64,000 nucleotides of DNA from Legionella spiritensis (GCF_900186965.1 NZ_LT906457.1:1514501-1578500), one strand, 5' to 3'. Positions 17,513 through 26,402 are shown, counted from the stretch's first letter. Notes: generated by a model not told the origin, from the sequence alone. Translations and numbers: made by a program.

Positions 17513-17513
17513 A

Positions 17514-17590
17514 TGGCGCGCCCGGAAGGATTCGAACCTCCGACCCCCTGGTTCGTAGCCAGATACTCTATCCAACTGAGCTACGGGCGC
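17514..17590 (-). tRNA. tRNA-Arg (anticodon ACG)
   Basis: 77 bases, cloverleaf assigned by eye. The acceptor stem GCGCCCG pairs with CGGGCGC, the D arm is TAGCTCAGTTGGATAGAG, the anticodon loop CTACGAA holds ACG, and the T arm contains GGTTCGAATCC. The 3' CCA is encoded (17514-17516). A34 would be edited to inosine to read CGU/CGC/CGA codons. Confidence 0.95.
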
Positions 17591-17596
17591 GTGTAC

Positions 17597-17686
17597 TGGC
17601 GGAGAGAGAGGGATTCGAACCCTCGATGGGATTTCTCCCATACTCCCTTAGCAGGGGAGCGCCTTCGACCACTCGGCCATCTCTCC
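17597..17686 (-). tRNA. tRNA-Ser (anticodon GCT)
   Basis: 90 bases with the long variable arm of class II tRNAs. The acceptor GGAGAGA pairs with TCTCTCC, the anticodon loop CTGCTAA holds GCT (reads AGC/AGU), the variable arm is about TATGGGAGAAATCCCA, and the 3' CCA is encoded (17597-17599). It lies 6 bases upstream of tRNA-Arg on the same strand, so both are probably cut from one transcript. Confidence 0.95.
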
Positions 17687-17929
17687 AGTCAATGGAGCGG
17701 AAGTATATCAGTTATTTTAATGGCGTCAACAGTGTTTGGGGCTAATAAAAATGATTTCTTTTCAGAACATTTCCAAATACTTGCGAATACTGCTATCTTT
17801 TACAAATTAAAATTTGGCGGTATTCAGGTTCTGTTAAATTTTTATCTTATGGTGTCAATCAGCGATCTTTGGACTTCGCGAATGAAAACGTAACGGAACC
17901 TGGCGGCATTGACAAAATCAGGAGGAGTA

Positions 17930-19243
17930 ATGAAGCAAAAGTCGAATTTACATGGTCGGGATGTCTATGTGGTGGACGGTAGTCGTACGCCATTTCTCAA
18001 GGCAAAAGACGTAGGTCCGTTTACTGGATCCGATTTGGCCGTTGCCGCCGGTGTACCTTTATTGAATCGTCAACCGTTTTCCCCTTCCGAACTGGATGAA
18101 GTGATCATTGGTTCGGCGATGCCTGGCCCTGATGAGGCGAATATTGCACGAGTCATATCATTGCGTCTGGGCTGTGGGGAACGTGTTCCTGCATTTACAG
18201 TGATGCGTAACTGCGCTTCCGGTATGCAGGCTCTTGATAACGCGGCCATCCAGATTGCAACGGGCCGCAGTGATTTGATTCTGGCCGGTGGTACGGATGC
18301 CATGAGTCATGCACCACTCATGTTTAATCAAAAAATGGCGTCCTGGATGGGACGTTGGTTTGCGGCGAAAACGACGAGCCAGCGCCTGGCTTTGGTTACC
18401 AAATTCAGACCATCCTTTCTCGCCCCGGTCATTGCCTTGCTGCGAGGATTGACCGATCCTGTCGTTGGGATGAATATGGGTCAAACTGCTGAGAAAATCG
18501 CCTATCGCTTTAACCTTACCCGTGAACAAATGGATGCGTTTGCCGCTGAAAGCCATCAACGCCTGGCACATGCCTACGAAGAGAACAGAATGGGCGAGGT
18601 GGTACCGATGATTGATTCCAAAGGGCGCGTTTATATCAAAGATGATGGTATTCGTTCGGATTCCACGGTTGAGAAGCTGGCGAAACTAAAGCCTTTTTTT
18701 GATAAAAAGTTTGGCATGGTTACCGCGGGTAACAGCTCGCAAATTACAGATGGTGCCTGTCTCTTGCTTTTAGCGAGTGCGGATGCCGTCAAAAAACATC
18801 ATCTTCCCGTCCTTGGCCGAATTGTAGATTCACAATGGGCGGCGCTTGATCCTTCTCAAATGGGATTGGGGCCGGTACATGCGGCAACGCCAATTTTGCA
18901 GCGGCATGAACTTAAGACTGAAGATATGGATTGCTGGGAGATAAATGAAGCATTTGCGGCGCAGGTTCTGGGATGCCTGGCGGCATGGAATGATGAGGAA
19001 TACTGTAAAACGCAGCTTGGTCTGGAAAAAGCATTTGGCGCTCCTTCCCTGTCACAACTGAACAAGGATGGCGGTGCTATTGCCGCCGGTCATCCTATTG
19101 GTGCCAGCGGAGCAAGGATAGTGTTGCATGTATTAAAATCTCTTGAACAAACAAATGGAACCCGGGGAATGGCTGCCATCTGCATAGGAGGTGGTCAGGG
19201 TGGAGCGATGTTTCTGGAACGCGTAACAGAGGTGAAAGCATAA
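17930..19243 (+). CDS. fadI: Acetyl-CoA C-acyltransferase (thiolase), FadI-type
   Basis: 437 residues from the ATG at 17930, which has a perfect AGGAGG four bases upstream; a TTG at 17909 is rejected. Thiolase signatures are clear: the acyl-accepting Cys in RNCASGMQA, the NEAFAAQ segment, GGAIAAGHPIGASGAR and the second catalytic Cys in CIGGGQGGA. Length and insertions fit the FadI/anaerobic-type long-chain thiolase. It performs the last step of beta-oxidation, cleaving 3-ketoacyl-CoA. Its stop overlaps the start of the hydratase/dehydrogenase gene by one base, so both subunits of the trifunctional complex are made from one operon. Confidence 0.93.
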   Translation: MKQKSNLHGRDVYVVDGSRTPFLKAKDVGPFTGSDLAVAAGVPLLNRQPFSPSELDEVIIGSAMPGPDEANIARVISLRLGCGERVPAFTVMRNCASGMQALDNAAIQIATGRSDLILAGGTDAMSHAPLMFNQKMASWMGRWFAAKTTSQRLALVTKFRPSFLAPVIALLRGLTDPVVGMNMGQTAEKIAYRFNLTREQMDAFAAESHQRLAHAYEENRMGEVVPMIDSKGRVYIKDDGIRSDSTVEKLAKLKPFFDKKFGMVTAGNSSQITDGACLLLLASADAVKKHHLPVLGRIVDSQWAALDPSQMGLGPVHAATPILQRHELKTEDMDCWEINEAFAAQVLGCLAAWNDEEYCKTQLGLEKAFGAPSLSQLNKDGGAIAAGHPIGASGARIVLHVLKSLEQTNGTRGMAAICIGGGQGGAMFLERVTEVKA

Positions 19244-21264
19244 TGAGCAAATACAAACATTGGCATATTCAAACGGATGTTGAACATATCATCTGGTTAG
19301 CTATAGATAGAAAAGATGCGGGTGTGAATGCAATCAATGATGAGGTTCTTGATGAGCTGAACAGTCTGTTGCAGGAAATTTCAAAAAATACGGATGCGAA
19401 AGGGCTGGTGATTTATTCCGCCAAAGAAAAGGGATTTATCGCCGGAGCCGATGTCAATGCGTTTTCCAAATTTACCACACCAGAGGAAGCCGTTGATTTT
19501 TTACGGAAGGGGCAAGCTGTTTTTTCCCGTCTGGAAGAATTGACTGTTCCAACAGTTGCCATGATTGATGGATTTTGCATGGGTGGTGGACTGGAACTTG
19601 CTCTGGCCTGTGATTATCGGATTGTTACGGATGACAAGGATACGCGTCTTGGGTTACCGGAGGTTATGCTGGGTATTCACCCGGGGTGGGGAGGAACGGT
19701 TCGTTTACCCGGATTAATTGGTGGATTTAACGCGATAGCCAATGTCATTTTAACAGGCGCTCCCATTTCCGCTTCCAGAGCAAAAAAATTGGGTATTGTG
19801 GATGAAGTAGTGCCTCTTCGGCAGCTCAAAAGAGCGGCAATTTATTATATTAATAACAAGCCGGCAAAGCACAAACCCACATTTATGCAATCATTGTCCA
19901 ATTATACCTGGGCAAGAATGCTCTTGGCTCCCATTATACGTTATAAATTATCCAGGCGTGTCCGAAAAAAACATTATCCCGCACCCTATGCGATCATAGA
20001 CTTATGGGAAAAAGAAGGGGGTTTTGGTGATCGCGCCTATCTTAAAGAAGCGGATTCCGTAGAGCAACTGGTTTCCAATAGCGATACGGCCCGAAATCTG
20101 ATCCGGGTATTTTCATTGCGTGAGCGTATGAAAGGATTTGCGAAGGATTCTGATTTTCATGCGGAGCATGTTCATGTTATCGGTGCCGGCGTTATGGGCG
20201 GAGATATTGCCGCATGGTGTGCGCTTAGAGGTATAAGAGTCACATTGCAGGACAAATCCTATGAGCAGATTGCACCGGCAATCGGTCGGGCTTATACGCT
20301 CTTTAAGAAAAAATTGAAACAAGGACGTCTTGTCCAGGCAGCGATGGACAGATTGATTCCGGATCCGAAAGGGTATGGCATTGCGCGGGCTGATGTGATC
20401 ATTGAAGCGGTGTTTGAAAATCTTGAGGTTAAACAGGCTATTTTCAAACAAGTGGAGAAGCAAGCTAAAAAGACCGCCGTTATAGCTACGAATACGTCCA
20501 GTATACCGTTAGATGAAATTAGTGCGGTGATGGATGATCCTAATCGTTTAATAGGAATTCATTTTTTTAATCCGGTTGCCAAAATGGAGCTGGTCGAAGT
20601 GGTCAGTAGTACAAAAACAACCAAAAAGGTTACGCAGCAGGCGTGTTCCTTTGTAAACCAGCTTGGTCGTTTGCCGTTACCTGTTAAATCCAGTCCCGGA
20701 TTTTTAATCAATCGCGTACTGATGCCTTATCTAATGGAATGTGTGCAATTGATCGAGGAAGGATACAGTGGCGCCACCATTGACAGGGCCGCGGAAGAGT
20801 TCGGCATGTTTATGGGGCCTGTTGAATTGGCCGATACGGTGGGAATGGATGTTTGTCTGGCCGTTGCAGAAAATCTGACAGCACATTTCGGCGGCAGTGT
20901 TCCGCAAAAATTGCGGGATATGGTTAAAGAAGGTAAATTAGGCCGCAAAACGGGTGAGGGCTTTTACAAATACAAAAATGGCAAGCCAGTAAAACCGAAG
21001 GTCACGGATGATAAATCAAGCAAGGATATTGCTAACCGCCTGATTCTGCGCATGGTGAATGAAGCGGCTGTCTGCTTGAGGGAGGGGGTTGTTGCTGACA
21101 GCGATCTGTTGGATGGAGGCATGATCTTTGCCACGGGATTCGCGCCTTTCCGAGGCGGCCCAATGAATTATGCCAAACAGTTTGGACATGACAAACTGAA
21201 CGAGTTATTCGCAAAACTGGAGTCCAAATACGGCGAGCGATTCAAGGCGTGCAGTAATTTGTAA
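19243..21264 (+). CDS. fadJ: Enoyl-CoA hydratase / 3-hydroxyacyl-CoA dehydrogenase, FadJ/FadB-type
   Basis: 673 residues in two parts. Residues 1-~280 are a crotonase domain with oxyanion-hole segments (KGFIAGADVNAF, DGFCMGGGLELALACDYRI) and catalytic Glu in GLPEVMLGIHPGWGGT. Residues ~305-670 are a dehydrogenase with NAD-binding HVIGAGVMGGDIAAWCALRG, ATNTSSIPLDEI and the catalytic IGIHFFNPVAKMELVEV. With FadI it carries out hydration and NAD-dependent oxidation of fatty acyl-CoA. It overlaps fadI by one base (TAATG). A 12-bp hairpin after the stop probably ends or stabilises the transcript. FadJ rather than FadB is chosen from the partner thiolase type and gene order. Confidence 0.92.
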   Translation: MSKYKHWHIQTDVEHIIWLAIDRKDAGVNAINDEVLDELNSLLQEISKNTDAKGLVIYSAKEKGFIAGADVNAFSKFTTPEEAVDFLRKGQAVFSRLEELTVPTVAMIDGFCMGGGLELALACDYRIVTDDKDTRLGLPEVMLGIHPGWGGTVRLPGLIGGFNAIANVILTGAPISASRAKKLGIVDEVVPLRQLKRAAIYYINNKPAKHKPTFMQSLSNYTWARMLLAPIIRYKLSRRVRKKHYPAPYAIIDLWEKEGGFGDRAYLKEADSVEQLVSNSDTARNLIRVFSLRERMKGFAKDSDFHAEHVHVIGAGVMGGDIAAWCALRGIRVTLQDKSYEQIAPAIGRAYTLFKKKLKQGRLVQAAMDRLIPDPKGYGIARADVIIEAVFENLEVKQAIFKQVEKQAKKTAVIATNTSSIPLDEISAVMDDPNRLIGIHFFNPVAKMELVEVVSSTKTTKKVTQQACSFVNQLGRLPLPVKSSPGFLINRVLMPYLMECVQLIEEGYSGATIDRAAEEFGMFMGPVELADTVGMDVCLAVAENLTAHFGGSVPQKLRDMVKEGKLGRKTGEGFYKYKNGKPVKPKVTDDKSSKDIANRLILRMVNEAAVCLREGVVADSDLLDGGMIFATGFAPFRGGPMNYAKQFGHDKLNELFAKLESKYGERFKACSNL

Positions 21265-21280
21265 AAGAGTACGCAGAACT

Positions 21281-21310
21281 TACAGCAGATGATGGTTGTC
21301 ATCTGCTGTA
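21281..21310. terminator. Strong hairpin after fadJ
   Basis: A perfect 12-bp stem TACAGCAGATGA / TCATCTGCTGTA with a 6-base loop. No T-run follows, so it may be a Rho-dependent end or an RNA-stability hairpin instead of a classic terminator. Confidence 0.55.
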
Positions 21311-21332
21311 GAAATAGTCCCGGCAGGCGACC

Positions 21333-22220
21333 ATGTTTCGTTTATTTTATACCCTTATGTTCCTTGTGTTTTGTCTAGCACCTTCATGGGCATCAACGTT
21401 TATTTTGCCGGAGGAGGGTGATGTTATTGGCGAGTTGCAATACGCTTATTCCGAGATTGGTGAAACGATTAATGACGTTGGGCTGCGTTATGGTGTGGGG
21501 TATGTTGAAATGGTCAGAGCCAATCCACATATTGATGCCAGGCGTTCTTTGTCACCGGGAACCAAAATTGTCATCCCATCCTGCTATCTCCTTCCTTCCG
21601 GCCCAAGAGAGGGCTTGGTTATTAATCTTGCGGAATATCGGCTCTATTATTTCCCTCCCGGAGACAATGTAGTCATTACCATGCCGATTGGCATAGGAAA
21701 AGCGGGCTGGCATACGCCGGTAGGCAAGACAACGGTTGTTGCCAGGGAGCGGGATCCTGTCTGGAGGCCGACCGCCAATATCAAGGCGGCCGCATCAGAA
21801 AAAGGGGTTCTTTTACCCAACCAATTTCCACCGGGGAAACATAACCCGCTTGGCAGACATATTTTGAGATTGGGATGGCCAACTTATCTTATTCATGGCA
21901 CGAACCGCCGTGATGGTGTTGGAATGAGAGTAAGCGCCGGATGTATAAGATTGATGCCTGAAGACATAGAACAACTTTTTGATCAGGTTGCGGTCGGAAC
22001 TCCGGTGCGGGTTATCAATGAGCCTGTCAAGATCGGCTGGCAGCATGGCGCGTTATATTTGGAAGTTCATCCGTTATTATTGGAACAAAAAAATACCAGT
22101 TTGCATGTGTTGTTTGAGCGACTTGCCGCCGGGATCCGGAGTGGTTACCTTAAAAATAACCGGGCAATAAAAAAAGAGCTGGATTTTCCAACAGGCATTC
22201 CAATGAAAATCAATTCCTGA
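21333..22220 (+). CDS. L,D-transpeptidase (YkuD domain) with LysM-like segment, exported
   Basis: 295 residues. Signal peptide at 1-20 (cleavage after SWA), a LysM-like stretch at about 38-83 (GETINDVGLRYGVGYVEMVR...PGTKIVIP), then a YkuD domain at about 93-230. H188 (IHGTN) and Cys204 form the active site. The usual SHGC motif reads SAGCIRL here, so the His two residues before the Cys is Ala. The family makes 3-3 peptidoglycan cross-links or attaches proteins to peptidoglycan in the periplasm. The C-terminal ~60 residues are basic. Its 3' end overlaps the convergent PAP2 gene by 11 bases. Confidence 0.88.
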   Translation: MFRLFYTLMFLVFCLAPSWASTFILPEEGDVIGELQYAYSEIGETINDVGLRYGVGYVEMVRANPHIDARRSLSPGTKIVIPSCYLLPSGPREGLVINLAEYRLYYFPPGDNVVITMPIGIGKAGWHTPVGKTTVVARERDPVWRPTANIKAAASEKGVLLPNQFPPGKHNPLGRHILRLGWPTYLIHGTNRRDGVGMRVSAGCIRLMPEDIEQLFDQVAVGTPVRVINEPVKIGWQHGALYLEVHPLLLEQKNTSLHVLFERLAAGIRSGYLKNNRAIKKELDFPTGIPMKINS

Positions 22221-23094
22221 GTTTCGAGCGTTTGCAAAGGTAATACATGCCATGGGTTAATAGTGCCAGCACAACCGCCGCTGCAATATCAACAGGATAA
22301 TGCCATCCCAATAAGACGCAAGAAGCAATTAATAACAGGTTGACCGGTAACAATAACAGAAACAGGACTTTTAATTTCCGGCATAAATAGAGGCAAAACC
22401 ATGCCCATATGGCATGAAACGAAGGAAGCGCTATCATGCCCCCCTCAATGGTTGAGGGGGGCTGGTGATTATGTATTTCCATAAATTTAATGCCAGTGGC
22501 ATGTTGGGCGTCAAAAAATAAAGGGCTTTCTACCATGCTGGCCGGAGCAATCGTCGGAAAAAAATAATAAAAGGAAAAACCAATAACAGCGCTAAACAGT
22601 AATAGAAAATAATATTCTCTTATTTCCGACAGGCGAAGCAAAAAAATAAGCAAAATAGGCAAATATCCCATTTGATAGTCAATGCTTTTGTATATGTAAA
22701 CTAATATTTGTTTAAATAATGGAAATTGTGCCGTCCAGCTTATGATTTTAGCCATATCAATCCCGAACAATGCTTCAAATGCAATAATTTGTTCATCAAT
22801 GGGAGGAAATGGTGTGTATTGTGCTGCATTTGTCATTGTGGCAATCATTGCCATGACAAGAAAAAAATAAAACAATTCACGGGCGATAAGATAGCAGGCA
22901 TTATCTTTTTCAAATAATAATGAACAACCAAACAGGACGAGCAGTAAAATTATTCCGGTTAACACGGTACCATCCGGAAAATAATTATTCCCGCTAAATT
23001 TAAAAAACAAAAAATTAATTAAAAAGGCGAGAAAAGAAAGAAAAACAGCTGTGAGTGCGGTGAAAATCAAGCATTTGTTTTTATCAAGAGACAT
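22210..23094 (-). CDS. PAP2-superfamily membrane phosphatase
   Basis: 294 residues with about seven to eight membrane helices. Two PAP2 motifs are visible near the C-terminus: PSFHAIWA (catalytic His after a short turn) and LGWHYPVDI (His/Asp). The spacing and the long N-terminal membrane part resemble the inositolphosphotransferase/AurF-like branch (DUF-type PAP2_3). It should act on a lipid phosphate or transfer a phospho-headgroup at the inner membrane. The gene starts 10 bases after the stop of the CsrA paralogue, so the two form a small operon. Substrate unknown. Confidence 0.82.
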   Translation of the reverse strand: MSLDKNKCLIFTALTAVFLSFLAFLINFLFFKFSGNNYFPDGTVLTGIILLLVLFGCSLLFEKDNACYLIARELFYFFLVMAMIATMTNAAQYTPFPPIDEQIIAFEALFGIDMAKIISWTAQFPLFKQILVYIYKSIDYQMGYLPILLIFLLRLSEIREYYFLLLFSAVIGFSFYYFFPTIAPASMVESPLFFDAQHATGIKFMEIHNHQPPSTIEGGMIALPSFHAIWAWFCLYLCRKLKVLFLLLLPVNLLLIASCVLLGWHYPVDIAAAVVLALLTHGMYYLCKRSKLRN

Positions 23095-23104
23095 TCGGTC
23101 GCCG

Positions 23105-23308
23105 TTATTCCATATCGGGATCAGTTGGTTTTTCCTTCCTTTGAATCGCGTGATATATCTCTTCCCGATGCACCTTGACTGAACGAGGGGCTTTTACTCC
23201 AAATTTAATATTGCCGTGCTCCATGGTTTTGAAAGCGACAACCCGGATGGTTTCACCATTCATTATGATGGTCAGGGGTTCCTCAAAAGAGATATTGATG
23301 ATTTCCAT
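23105..23308 (-). CDS. Divergent CsrA/RsmA-family RNA-binding protein
   Basis: 67 residues from the second ATG. The first in-frame ATG (23320) is part of ATGAGG, which serves as the ribosome site six bases before the ATG at 23308. Residues ~18-55 show the CsrA core, with GETIRVVAF, GNIKFGVKAP and the strongly conserved VHREEIYHAIQRK. The N-terminus (MEIINISFEEPLTI) replaces the usual MLILTRRVGE, including the basic residues of strand 1 that help bind GGA in RNA. A CsrA paralogue, possibly with altered RNA or protein targets. Together with the PAP2 gene 10 bases downstream it may form a regulated pair. Confidence 0.85.
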   Translation of the reverse strand: MEIINISFEEPLTIIMNGETIRVVAFKTMEHGNIKFGVKAPRSVKVHREEIYHAIQRKEKPTDPDME

Positions 23309-23412
23309 ATAAAACCTCATATTTTTAAAAAGTTATATCTTATGAGTTGGTTAATTGCAACAAATTTACAGGGAGATTGTTTCATACAAATCATATGCGG
23401 AGTTGTTGGTGA

Positions 23413-23441
23413 TTGCCATAAATAAGGCAATCGGTTACAAT
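23413..23441 (+). promoter_or_regulatory. Sigma70 promoter for the rpsF operon
   Basis: TTGCCA (23413-23418) and TACAAT (23436-23441) with an exact 17-base spacer. The predicted start is near 23448, about 60 bases before rpsF. Confidence 0.65.
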
Positions 23442-23507
23442 CGGGCGTTTTATCAACCTTGCCTTACTTATTTATATAAAGAAGGCTTTTATCCATAAGG
23501 AAACAAT

Positions 23508-23846
23508 ATGAGACATTATGAAATCGTCTTTCTTGTGCACCCTGATCAAAGTGAACAAGTCCCCGCAATGATTGAGCGATATGAAGGCATTATTACCAAA
23601 CACGCCGGTGTTATTCACCGCAAGGAAGATTGGGGTCGCCGTCAGCTAGCCTATCCGATCAAAGAAGTACACAAGGCACATTACATTTTGATGAATATTG
23701 AATGTAATCAGGAATCACTCGATGAATTAAAAAATGCCTTTAAATTTAATGATGCCATTCTTCGTGAGTTAATTATCAATCGTAAACATGCGATTACCAC
23801 GGAGTCCATGTTAATGAAAAAAGAAAAAGATAGCAGAGCAGCTTAA
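23508..23846 (+). CDS. rpsF: 30S ribosomal protein S6
   Basis: 112 residues beginning [19 protein letters not shown], with [13 protein letters not shown] and HYILMNIE as in all bacterial S6 proteins. It binds S18 in the platform of the 30S subunit. AAGGAAA precedes the ATG. First gene of rpsF-rpsR-membrane protein-rplI; rpsR starts 11 bases after its stop. Confidence 0.97.
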   Translation: MRHYEIVFLVHPDQSEQVPAMIERYEGIITKHAGVIHRKEDWGRRQLAYPIKEVHKAHYILMNIECNQESLDELKNAFKFNDAILRELIINRKHAITTESMLMKKEKDSRAA

Positions 23847-23857
23847 GGGGATTATTT

Positions 23858-24085
23858 ATGACAGCTTATTTTCGTAGAAAAAAAATGTGTCGTTTCAGCT
23901 CGGAAGATTCTTTTGAGATTGATTATAAAGACATCAATTTACTCAAGAATTACATAACAGAAACGGGTAAAATTGTTCCAAGTCGAATCACTGGCACGCA
24001 GACACGTTTTCAGCGTCAGCTCGCCAAGGCAATCAAGCATGCGCGATTCCTGGGACTGTTGCCTTATTGCGACAGCCACAAGTAA
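23858..24085 (+). CDS. rpsR: 30S ribosomal protein S18
   Basis: 75 residues: [12 protein letters not shown] at the N-terminus, then [20 protein letters not shown] and [18 protein letters not shown], the standard S18 core. It forms a dimer with S6 on the 30S platform. Second gene of the operon, 11 bases from rpsF. Confidence 0.97.
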   Translation: MTAYFRRKKMCRFSSEDSFEIDYKDINLLKNYITETGKIVPSRITGTQTRFQRQLAKAIKHARFLGLLPYCDSHK

Positions 24086-24087
24086 AA

Positions 24088-25014
24088 ATGGCACGTTTGG
24101 GTGAGCTCATTCAAAAGCAAGGGTATTATTCGTTACAAAATGAGAAATACGCCTGCTTTTTGACGGCAATACTGGCGGTATTTCCACTTACCGCCTGGTT
24201 GTCTTTGGCCGTGATGGCATTGATTGTCTTGCGTAAAAGCTGGGCAGCCGGTTTGAAGATCCTGATTACAGGAATGACTGTTTCTATCTGTGTGGCAGAG
24301 ATAGCGGGAACGATGGATGTTGTTTTATCCGGGATATTACTCACTTATGTGACTTGTTATCTGGCTTCGTTACTGCTAAGGACAACGGCGAGTTGGCAGA
24401 TAGTCGTTGGCGGTATGGTTATGCTGGCCGCGACAGGCGTTTTGTTGACGCACTGGTTGGCACCGGACTATGTCATAAAACAGTACAACACGTTACAAGC
24501 CATGTTGAGTGCGGTTGACAGTAATAATCCTGTGGTAGATATGCTGGCTCACCAAAATGCGGAAAACAAGATTAATCTTGCGAGTTCATTACTCGGCATC
24601 AAGGCGGTAAGCCTGATAATATCAGTCTTGTTTTCGCTATTGCTGGCGCGTGCAATACAGGCGTCTCTTTTTAATCCTGGTGGATTCCAGAGAGAAATGC
24701 TCGCGTTTCGTGCCAGTAAAATAGCGGTGATAGCTTTGATTGTCTGTGTTTATGGTGTGCATCAGGGTAATGCTATCTTGTTAAGTTGTTTACCGGTTTT
24801 TTTCGTGTATTTAATGCTGGCAGGGATAAGTCTGGGGTTGAATCTGTTTGTAAAGAAAAAACGACTGGTTATGATGATGATGCTATTGATGCCTATTATC
24901 CTGATGCCCTATGTTGTTTTGCCGGTCTATGTTTTGTTTGGTTCAATTGATAGTTTATTTAATTTAAGATCACGTCTGCCTGTGATGGCAGGTGAAAGTC
25001 AGAGTAAGGGGTGA
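24088..25014 (+). CDS. Polytopic membrane protein of the rpsR-rplI operon
   Basis: 308 residues from the ATG at 24088, two bases after the rpsR stop. A TTG at 24067 inside rpsR is in frame but improbable. About eight hydrophobic helices are visible, with basic loops (FVKKKR) and a Lys/Gly tail. A membrane protein of this kind (DUF2232-like) occupies the same place between rpsR and rplI in a number of gammaproteobacteria. Function is unknown; position suggests co-expression with ribosomal proteins. rplI follows four bases later. Confidence 0.8.
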   Translation: MARLGELIQKQGYYSLQNEKYACFLTAILAVFPLTAWLSLAVMALIVLRKSWAAGLKILITGMTVSICVAEIAGTMDVVLSGILLTYVTCYLASLLLRTTASWQIVVGGMVMLAATGVLLTHWLAPDYVIKQYNTLQAMLSAVDSNNPVVDMLAHQNAENKINLASSLLGIKAVSLIISVLFSLLLARAIQASLFNPGGFQREMLAFRASKIAVIALIVCVYGVHQGNAILLSCLPVFFVYLMLAGISLGLNLFVKKKRLVMMMMLLMPIILMPYVVLPVYVLFGSIDSLFNLRSRLPVMAGESQSKG

Positions 25015-25018
25015 GAAG

Positions 25019-25468
25019 ATGGAAGTAATATTACTGGAAAAAGTTCGTAATCTTGGCAGTCTGGGCGACAAAGTCCACGTAAAAGCAGGATATGGTCGAA
25101 ATTTTTTGATTCCGCAAAATAAAGCGGTATTCGCTACAGAAAAAAATGTCAAACTTTTTGAGGAACGTCGTGCCGAACTGGAAAAAAAGGCACAGCAAAC
25201 TTTAGCGCAGGCTGAACAGCGTGCCGCCAAGTTAAATGATGTAACTCTGGTTATTTCAGCGATGGCCAGTGATGAAGGGAAACTTTATGGCTCTGTAGGC
25301 GCAAGTGAAATAAAGGACGCACTGCTGAAACGCTCTATTGAGGTAAGTAAGCGGGAAATCGTTCTGCCTGAAGGTCCTATGCACGCCATAGGAAATTATG
25401 TGGTTGAAATTCATGTTCACAGTGATGTAATTGCAAATCTGCAGGTTCAGATAGAACAAAGCAAGTAA
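25019..25468 (+). CDS. rplI: 50S ribosomal protein L9
   Basis: 149 residues beginning [19 protein letters not shown] and [16 protein letters not shown], the L9 signature. A long connecting helix ([16 protein letters not shown]...) and a C-terminal domain ([14 protein letters not shown]...) follow. The frame extends upstream to 24992, but the ATG at 25019 matches the family and has AGGGGTGAGAAG before it. It binds 23S rRNA near the L1 stalk. Last gene of the operon, followed by a strong terminator. Confidence 0.97.
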   Translation: MEVILLEKVRNLGSLGDKVHVKAGYGRNFLIPQNKAVFATEKNVKLFEERRAELEKKAQQTLAQAEQRAAKLNDVTLVISAMASDEGKLYGSVGASEIKDALLKRSIEVSKREIVLPEGPMHAIGNYVVEIHVHSDVIANLQVQIEQSK

Positions 25469-25486
25469 TTTCTCGGTATGCGTATT

Positions 25487-25516
25487 AAAAAAACCTGCTT
25501 TAAGCAGGTTTTTTTT
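25487..25516 (+). terminator. Intrinsic terminator of the rpsF operon
   Basis: An AAAAAAACCTGC stem pairs with GCAGGTTTTTTTT around a 5-base loop. It works in both directions and lies between rplI and the convergent YqfO-like gene, whose stop codon is at its edge. Confidence 0.9.
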
Positions 25517-25844
25517 AGATATGTACAAGTCGGATAATGTCGTATGCTGGTTCTTCGTAAGGGTGAACTTCTTGTAGCGTTTTAATAACGTGATGGATTA
25601 AGGACTCACAGCAGAGCATTTCGACTTTAAATTCCTCTACGTAGGTTAGTTCGTGCTTTTCGCCAATAGCGGGATTCGCCTCTTCCTGCGGACAAAACTG
25701 TCCTAACCCCCTGGTTTGCCAGCATACCTGTTCGTAATAACCCAGCTTGCCCGCGCCGGCCTTGAACAAGGCTTGTTTTACCTGTTCAAGATGACTTTCC
25801 GGAACGTAAAAGGATAATTTAAATTCCGGATTCAGTTTTTCCAT
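25515..25844 (-). CDS. YqfO/NIF3 C-terminal-like domain protein
   Basis: 109 residues. FKLSFYVPESHLEQVKQALFKAGAGKLGYYEQVCW at the start and VHPYEEPAYDI at the end match the ferredoxin-like domain found in YqfO/NIF3 proteins and as a stand-alone small protein. This resembles CutA/PII-type trimer folds. Molecular role unknown; a metal-binding function is often suggested. Its start overlaps the end of the thioredoxin-like gene upstream by 13 bases, so the two are coupled. Confidence 0.8.
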   Translation of the reverse strand: MEKLNPEFKLSFYVPESHLEQVKQALFKAGAGKLGYYEQVCWQTRGLGQFCPQEEANPAIGEKHELTYVEEFKVEMLCCESLIHHVIKTLQEVHPYEEPAYDIIRLVHI

Positions 25845-26389
25845 TTAATATTACATCCCAAGCTTGGTTTTTGCTCTCCATCGACGGCTTTATCAGATAA
25901 CAGGCAATCCAGAGCATGTCTGATAGATGCGCCGTTAACTTCCATGTCGTTACCAGGGCGAGAATCATCAAACTGGCCTCGGTAGGCAAGAAGAAGTTTG
26001 CGATCAAATACATAAAAATCAGGGGTACAGGCTGCCTGATAGGCTTTTGCGACTTCCTGGGTTTCATCAAAAAGATAGGGGAAGGGATACATTTCCGCTA
26101 TTGCGGTTCGTTTCATGTTCAACGGAGAATCATCAGGGTATTGTTCCGTATTATTTGAATTAATTGCAAAAAAACGAACATCACTGTTCGCGTAATCATT
26201 TGCAAGGCGCGTTAACTCTTTATTAATATGTTTCACATAAGGGCAATGATTGCATATAAACATAACAACGGTCACTTTGCTATTGTGTTCATTATTCAGT
26301 GAAATGGTTTTCCCGCTGACTGTATCAGGGAGAGAGAAATGAGGTGCCGGGGTTCCCAACGGCAGCATATTTGACGGTGTTTTAGCCAT
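25832..26389 (-). CDS. AhpC/TSA-type thioredoxin-fold protein
   Basis: 185 residues from the ATG at 26389, which has GGAG six bases upstream; the longer start at 26431 is unlikely. APHFSLPDTVSGKTISL opens a peroxiredoxin-like thioredoxin fold. VTVVMFICNHCPYVKHI carries a CxxC (CNHC), and FYVFDRKLLLAYRGQFDDSRPG follows, a pattern seen in the Legionella/Planctomycete redoxin group. Probably a cytoplasmic thiol oxidoreductase; no signal peptide. It is the fourth gene of a minus-strand run that starts with phosphatidylcholine synthase and overlaps the YqfO-like gene by 13 bases. Confidence 0.82.
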   Translation of the reverse strand: MAKTPSNMLPLGTPAPHFSLPDTVSGKTISLNNEHNSKVTVVMFICNHCPYVKHINKELTRLANDYANSDVRFFAINSNNTEQYPDDSPLNMKRTAIAEMYPFPYLFDETQEVAKAYQAACTPDFYVFDRKLLLAYRGQFDDSRPGNDMEVNGASIRHALDCLLSDKAVDGEQKPSLGCNIKWKN

Positions 26390-26402
26390 AAAATCTCCAA
26401 CA

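Noticed and set aside
17459..17745. Short open frames over the tRNA pair (with motifs such as PVAQLDRV)
   Set aside because: Well-known spurious translations of tRNA sequence.
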